From: Symbiodinium natans
Taxonomy: Eukaryota > Sar > Dinophyceae > Suessiales > Symbiodiniaceae
Assembly (NCBI GenBank): GCA_905221605.1
Contig: CAJNDS010002746.1
Location: forward strand, 428,389 to 492,388
Length of the DNA stretch: 64,000 nucleotides
Reading direction: 5' to 3'
Of this stretch, positions 58,130 to 64,000 are shown one piece after another; positions within the stretch are counted from its first letter, which is position 1, and each line of letters opens with the position of its first letter. Position numbers and translations under genes: made by a program. A model generated the notes under the pieces. That model did not search any database and was not told where the DNA came from. It saw only the letters and a program-made list of their open reading frames with translations.

Positions 58130-60278
58130 GAGGCCGGTTCCCGGAGGAGAGCACACCCAGGGAGCTCAGAAGCGCCTAGAGCCAGGAGTTTGGGTTTCTG
58201 TTGTTGAGGGTTTCTTTAGGATTCAGAGGGTTTTGAACAACATAGTGTTTTAATAGCCCTCTTTTGCGGGCTTTTTTAGGGTTCTCGTATATTTTCGGGT
58301 TTAGAGATGTTTTTGGGATTTAAGGCCTTTAGGGCTTTTTAGTGTTCTTAGTCCTTTTGTTTTGGGGGGGGTTTACGATTTTTAGGGTTGTTTACGGTTT
58401 TAGGGTTGTTGGAGGGTTTTGGGGGCATTTAGGTCTTTTGGTTTGGGGCTTCTAGGGCTTGTAAAGATAAGGGTTCTTTCGATTTTTTTGTTTAAAGGTT
58501 TTAGCATTTTTAGGGTTTAGGGGTTCAGGGTTCATAGGGGGTCATAGGGCTTATAGGGTTTGAAGGGTCTAGGGAGGGTTTACAAGGCTTACGCAGGGTC
58601 GACGGGGTTTGGGTCTTCGGGCTTCCGGGGTTTGGGGAGCTGGGGGGAGCTGGGAGGGGGTGGAATCGTCGTGGGCTACGGGATTACGGATTCAGGGAAT
58701 CGGTTTGCTCGCGGAGTAATTTAACTACCAACCTCGGGTTGAACCTACAGGGGGATTACCTGCAGTCCTCCCAGTACCCTAAACCCTAAACCCTGAACCC
58801 TAAACCCTAAACCCTAAACCCTGAACCCTGAACCCTAAACCCTAAACCCTAAACCCTAAACCCTAAACCGTCGGCCATGTTTGGAGTCACTACTCGGCTC
58901 GACTATCATGTGATGAGTTCTGTGCTTCGCAGCGCGCTTCCATTCTCTCCGGCAAGGATCACAAGCTGCCGATTGCAAGCATGGGTTTAGGGTTTAGGGC
59001 TAGGGTTTAGGGTTTAGGGTCTAGGGTTTAGGGCTTGGTGTTTTGTAGGGATAAAGCTGCGATGTTGCTTCGTTGCTGCACCAGAGCAACTACTACGACA
59101 TCCCGTCTTGAAAAGTATATCTGAACGTGAATTGTAGTTCGGATAACAAACTGCAGCAAACCATAGCTACCCCAAACAAGAAACTACAAACTCGACTCTG
59201 GGGTATGGACCAGACTGTTTGGCGGTGTGCATGCAAAAGAAACCTTAAACCCTAAGCCCTGATCCCAAAATCCTACAAAACTCAAACCACAGCTTTCTCT
59301 ATGAGCCTCTTTGTGGACGCCCAAGCCCCAAACCCTGAGCCCAAGACTCTACCTACAGCCTAAACCCCAAACCCTCAGGCCCTAAACCCTACCTACAGCC
59401 TAAACCCCCAAAAACCCCAAAGCCTTATAGCCCTGAAATAGGGTGCCCGAAAATAGACCCCAAATAGTAGGTTGTAAGGACCCCAGTAAGGTACTACCCC
59501 TAATATCGCAAACCCACATATCAGGCGTAGAGCCAAAAACCTTAAACCCTGTCATCATGTGTTCCCTGCTCCCCCCCCCCCCCCGCCTCAGGTTCCCCCT
59601 ACATCCCCTTCACCCGGTTGTGGGCCTTGGCTTCCCGCGTCGAGATGCTGGCCTGTCCACAGGGTGTAAGTTTAGGGTTCAGAGTTCAGAGTTCAGGGTT
59701 TAGGGTTTAGGGTTTAGGGACCAGGCTTCCGGGGTAGATGTAAGCTGGGAATCGCCGGGGTCGGGCTGTGCGAGTTGTAGGGCTGAGGCTTGGGATGTAC
59801 CCGAAACCCTAAACCCCAAACCCTAAACCCTAAACCCTAAACCCCAACCCCGAAACCCTAAACCCTAAACCCTATAAATGTAGGGTTTGGCACTTCAACG
59901 CCGGACTTCGTAAACTTCCTAAGCCACTGGACTTGCTAAACGGACTGTACATCCAACACTTCCTCAACCCCCCTGAAATTCTGAAAAAGCCCTTTAAGCA
60001 CGAAACGTCCTGTAGACTTCCTGTAAACGTCCTAGAAGCTTCCTTCATACAAACTGTCTAAACTTCCGGAAAAAACTACCCCAAGACTTTAAAAAAAACT
60101 GCCCGAATTCCAAAACCTCCAAGTTTAGGGTTTAGGGTGCAGGGTCTAGGTGTTTAGGGTTCAGGGTTCGGCGGTTCGGGTTTAGGGTTTAAGGTTTTGG
60201 AACTTTCTAAACCTTCAAAATAAAACCCCCTTTCGGGGTGCCGGCCTCCAGTTTCCCAAGGTCCGGTTCCGGGTTCCG

Positions 60279-60316
<38 letters not shown>

Positions 60317-60600
60317 CCGGACGAAGATGCGCGAGAAAGGCGATCTTGTGTAGGGTTTAGGGTTTAGGGTTTGGGGTTTGGGGTTTACAGTTCGGGGTTT
60401 TGGAGCTTAAGGGTCTAGGGATTCGAATCAAGACCCACAAAAAGGAGAGCTGTTGGGTTCTGAAGGGTGGACTTGGGGCCACCAGGTGCCTCAACGGTCT
60501 AGGGTTCAGGGTTTAGGGGTTAGAGTTTAGGGTTTAGGCTTTAGAGTAAAGGTTGAGAGTTTCGGGTCTCCATCTCTCTGCGATCTAGGGAATCAGGCTT
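58130..60600. other. Mostly non-coding, TTTAGGG-related and T-rich DNA
   Basis: Degenerate repeat with many TTTTAGGG-like words (58200-58560) and tracts at 58780-58868 and 59800-59870. One possible minus exon near 58180-58120 (ASELPGCALLREPASAV). Confidence 0.4.
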
Positions 60601-60604
60601 CGAC

Positions 60605-60847
60605 TCACACAGCTCTGTCCAGAAACAAACACTTCGCCGCGACTTCGCCCCATGCGTCCTCAATCGGCGCGCGCATCATGTACCAGCAGTACGCCACGTG
60701 AGGAGCACGTGCCCCAAAAACAAGCGCGAGAATGAACTTCTGGGGGGATGTTTCGAAGCATATCGCCTCCCTCGGCTTCTTGCCCAGCCACAGGAGCCCC
60801 TCGGCGAGTGCTTGCTGGCGCTCCAGCCTCGGTTCAGCCATGCCCAT
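60605..60847 (-). CDS. 80-codon coding island of unknown function
   Basis: Opens with MGMAEPRLERQQALAEG and continues to a TGA at 60605. Good purine bias at first codon positions supports coding. It starts next to a 13-unit TTTAGGG tract. A GT donor inside (GGCGAA|GTGTTTG) would make it an internal or first exon. It could belong to a gene running on to the islands at 57.9-57.5 kb. Confidence 0.42.
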   Translation of the reverse strand: MGMAEPRLERQQALAEGLLWLGKKPREAICFETSPQKFILALVFGARAPHVAYCWYMMRAPIEDAWGEVAAKCLFLDRAV

Positions 60848-60889
60848 GGGCCCTGCCAATTTCCGCCTTCCAGGATTGAAGGCAGGGTT

Positions 60890-63800
60890 TAGGGTTTAGG
60901 GTTTAGGGTTTAGGGTTTAGGGTTTAGGGTTTAGGGTTTAGGGTTTAGGGTTTAGGGTTTAGGGTTTAGGGTTTAGGGTTTCGGGTTTAGGGTTGAGGGT
61001 TGTGCGGTCATTGCATGTGTGTCATGACATGCCCTGCTTGCCTGCCCTTGCATGGCCACGGGAGCTCTAGCGGTTGCGGTTCGCTCTAAAAAAACAGGCG
61101 CTTTTGGGCCTACTCTGCTTGTGTCTCTTCCTTGCACTTAGTTGTGCTTTAAACTCTTTGAAAAATAGTTATGAACAGGTTCCCCGATAGGGAAAGAAGG
61201 GAATTCAACAATTATCGGGGTACAACTGTTTGCGAACATTTCGGAAGGGGGGTCGAAACCACCCAAAGTCTATCTGTGAAAAACCCTACGCAGCCCTACA
61301 AAAGCCCCCCGCCACCCTGAACCCAAAACCCTACACCCTGAACCCCAAAACCCTACACCCTAAACCCCTAAACCCTAAACCCTAAACCCTAAACCCTAAA
61401 CCCTAAACCCCTAAACCCTAAACCCTAAACCCCTAAACCCAAAACCTGAACTCTGAAACGACCAGTGGGGCCTTCCCTGCCATCCCCAGCAGAGCCAAGG
61501 CCTGGGTTTAGTGTTTGGGGTTTGGGGCTTGGGGTACTAAGGGTTTAGGGTTTAGGGTCTAAGAGTCTAGAGTTTAGGGTTTAGGGTTTTTAGGGTTTAG
61601 GGTTTAGGGTCCAGGGTTGTGGGGGGGGGTTTAGGGTGGGGGGTTTCAGGGTTGTGTGGTGTTGAGTGTTTCATCTCAGGTGTAGAGTTGGCATGGGAAG
61701 GATGTCACGGGGCAAGGGGCTTGGTGCTCTTTCGCGCAGGCGTATGGGTGTAGGGGCAACGGTTTAGGGCTTCCAGGGCGGGGATTTAGGGTGCAGCAGA
61801 TGGAAAGCCCTCTTGCCTAAGGGTTTGGGGGGGGGGGGGGGGGGGGGGGGGGGGAGGGAAGAAAGGTTGAGGCTCTGGAGTTGAAAATTTGCGGTTTAGG
61901 ACACAACTTAGGGTATCAAGGTTTGGAACTTCAACTTTAGGATTTGGGGTTCGGGGATGTAGGGTAGTAAGAATTTCCTCACACAAGCAAGGAGGAGGTA
62001 GTTGGGAGTTCAAAAGATCTAAGGGTAGTTACGTGGTCCCTGCGTATGGGCCCTAAACCCTAAACCCTAAGCCCTAAGCCCTAAGCCCTAAGGCCTAAAC
62101 CCTAAACCCCAAACCCTGAAAAGCCGTGAGACAGAGGTCTAAGCCCAGCACTAGCTGCAGTCGAGATGGCGGGCCATCGCTTGACGGCGAGCTGCCTCCA
62201 CCTGTACTGGGCTGCTCAGGAACTTAGCGCAAGTGACCGCAATCTGCAGCGAGAAAGGGAGAGAGAGGGATATACACATGTATATGTATATGCATATGCA
62301 TATGTATTTGATATATATATATATATCTTTATTTATTTACTTAATTATTTCTTTATATTTCTGTATATATTTATTTACATTTATATTTAATTTTCTATTT
62401 ATATTTACATTTGTAGTTATATGCATATAGACATGACCCTCAAACCCTGAAAGTTTAAAACACCTAGCTAAAACCAACTGCAGGGCTTAGGGCTTTACGT
62501 TTAGTAGGGTTAAGGGCGTAGGGTTTAGTAGGGTTTCGAGGTCTAGGGTTTAGTAGCGTAGCTTGTCGGTAGGTGCACAGCCCATATTTTACAACCCCAC
62601 CTCCCCCCCAGGCATGAACGCTACACCCCCCAAGCAAGCAAGCAAGCAACCAACTAACCAACTAACTTACCAACCAACCAACCAACCAACCAACAAACAA
62701 AACAACACAATTGCGTCAAACCCTACACCCGAAACCCTATAAGCCCTAAGCACCAAACCCTAAACCCTAAACCTTAAACCCTAAACCCTAAACCCTGTTT
62801 TGACTCTGAGTCGGCTGCTCTGCTCCTGCGCGAGGACTCCCAAGCCTTCTTGGAGAGGCTTCGCGTTAGGGGGAGGTAAGGTGCAGCTTGAAAGGGTTTA
62901 GGGTTTAGGGTTTAGGGTTTAGGGGTTTCACTTGGTAGCACAGTAACCGTACCAGAATCAGGGCACCCTTGTTTAGGTTGGCTACCTTACAAGGGAACCT
63001 TGAACCAAGAAACAAGGGGAAAGGGTACAACTTGGCCGCCAAGTTGATGTTTTAGGGTTTGGGGTTTGGGCTTGGGGTTTTTAGGGAAAGCCTTCTCGTT
63101 GGAGTCCATTGGCGGAGGGGGGGGGGGTTTGAAGGAAGGCCCAGTGTGGGAATCCTAAACCCTAAGCCCTACACCAACACTAAATCCTCCCCCCTCAACT
63201 GACTGTTGCGTACGTCACCCTACACAGAAAGAGTTTGGGGGGTGCTTGTGACTCACAAATCCTGCACACCCCACACCCCCAAACCCCACACAAAAGCAGA
63301 TTGAAGGTTCCTACAATGCGGGGGTGCCCTAGGCCCGAAGCCCCAAACCTAAACCCTAAGCTTTTAGCTTGAACCCTTATAAGGGCATTATCTTGTCAGT
63401 TGTTCGGCTCGCGCCTTAGGTGCACGAAGCCTTCAGGTTCGGAAAAGTCTGAGGGGTCGGATGCGCTATTCATTCGGGAAGCTGGGTTGAAGGGTTTAGG
63501 GTTGGGGTTTAGGGTTTGGGGTTTGGGGTTTAGGGTTTAGGGTTCAGGATTCAGGGTTTAGGGTTTAGGGTTTGGGGTTTAGGGAATTCAGGGAAGTTGG
63601 GCCACAAGGCTGCTGGTTGCGGTCAGGTGGCCCATGTCATCCAGATCCGCTGGCGGCACTGACCTTGTAACGCGCAACGTAGCTTTTGACCCGCCGAATG
63701 GGGCACCCAAGACCCTACACCCTGAACCCTACATGAAGTAGGGTATATATTTCTTGTACCCCCAAAAGGACACCTGGTATATACACTCACCAATATTAAA

Positions 63801-64000
63801 AAGGAACCTTATATACACTCACCAAAAACAGTAAAATAAACCCTGCTTCACATACCCTAAGCCCTAAACCGTAAGCCCTGGCTGCTGAAGCGTGTTGTTG
63901 CAAGCTACCAGCTGTCTGCTTGTCAGATGTCAGGCTACCTGTGTCAGCACAAGAGTCTTCCAACCCATGGCAACATCAGGACGCTCTGTTGAAAGTCTAG
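60890..64000. other. Telomere-rich spacer, no gene assigned
   Basis: A 13-unit TTTAGGG tract, CCCTAAA tracts (61330-61450), a 28-G run, AT-rich DNA (62270-62420), CCAA repeats (62645-62695) and a family D copy. Confidence 0.5.
62940..63043. mobile_element. Family D copy
   Basis: GCACAGTAACCGTACCAGAA to GGGTACAACTTGGCCGCC; long inverted arms. Confidence 0.6.

Noticed and set aside
60415-60440. tRNA T-arm-like word GATTCGAATC
   Set aside because: No matching acceptor, D or anticodon stems could be drawn on either strand.

Overview
This is nuclear DNA of a eukaryote, most likely a dinoflagellate (inference). The evidence seen is: the plant/alveolate telomere heptamer TTTAGGG/CCCTAAA scattered through the whole window in both orientations; many tiny exons; splice donors that are GT, GC or GA with AG acceptors (a known dinoflagellate habit); and almost all convincing coding sequence on one strand. 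The many open frames that read like GFRVWGLGFRV are only translated telomere repeat. No bacterial-type genes, rRNA, tRNA or CRISPR array were seen.

Genes were found by reading the short unique islands between repeat tracts. The firmest result is a complete OTU-type cysteine protease (deubiquitinase-like) gene on the minus strand, 35393 to 27726. It has 11 exons (762 nt, 253 codons plus stop) whose phases all join. It carries a CCHC zinc knuckle and the OTU Asp, Cys and His motifs. Downstream of it lies a second minus-strand gene model (27310 to 23455, 12 exons, about 290 codons) of unknown function. Next comes a partial gene (21348 to about 17599) with the WRP / ALGMV / WDDSGSGG signatures I associate with VPS13/VPS62-like proteins. 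Further right are a 403-codon intronless HNH-like double-module ORF (43956-42745) and many single coding islands of unknown genes, nearly all on the minus strand (60.8, 57.8, 56.4, 52.8, 49.4, 48.7, 47.4, 38.6, 37.7 and 36.4 kb). At 4.6-13.7 kb there are more minus-strand islands, including a fragment resembling the C-terminus of a retroelement reverse transcriptase.

Introns and spacers are built from telomere-type tracts, homogenised variants of them (TTTAGGGG, CCCTTAGA, TTTGGGG, TTTGAGGG), at least six families of about 100-bp inverted-repeat elements, two larger TIR elements, microsatellites, and runs of up to 35 G.

The most striking observation is a 57-bp telomere-repeat micro-intron (17650-17706) inside an exon of the VPS13-like gene. 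It is flanked by a perfect 26-bp direct repeat containing AG|GT, so splicing would restore the uninterrupted exon exactly. Another telomere tract sits between imperfect 20-bp direct repeats, and two more split inverted-repeat elements. Together these suggest that telomere-type DNA is being inserted at new sites here and in at least one case makes a new intron. Exon calls without homology were chosen by eye and some will be wrong.
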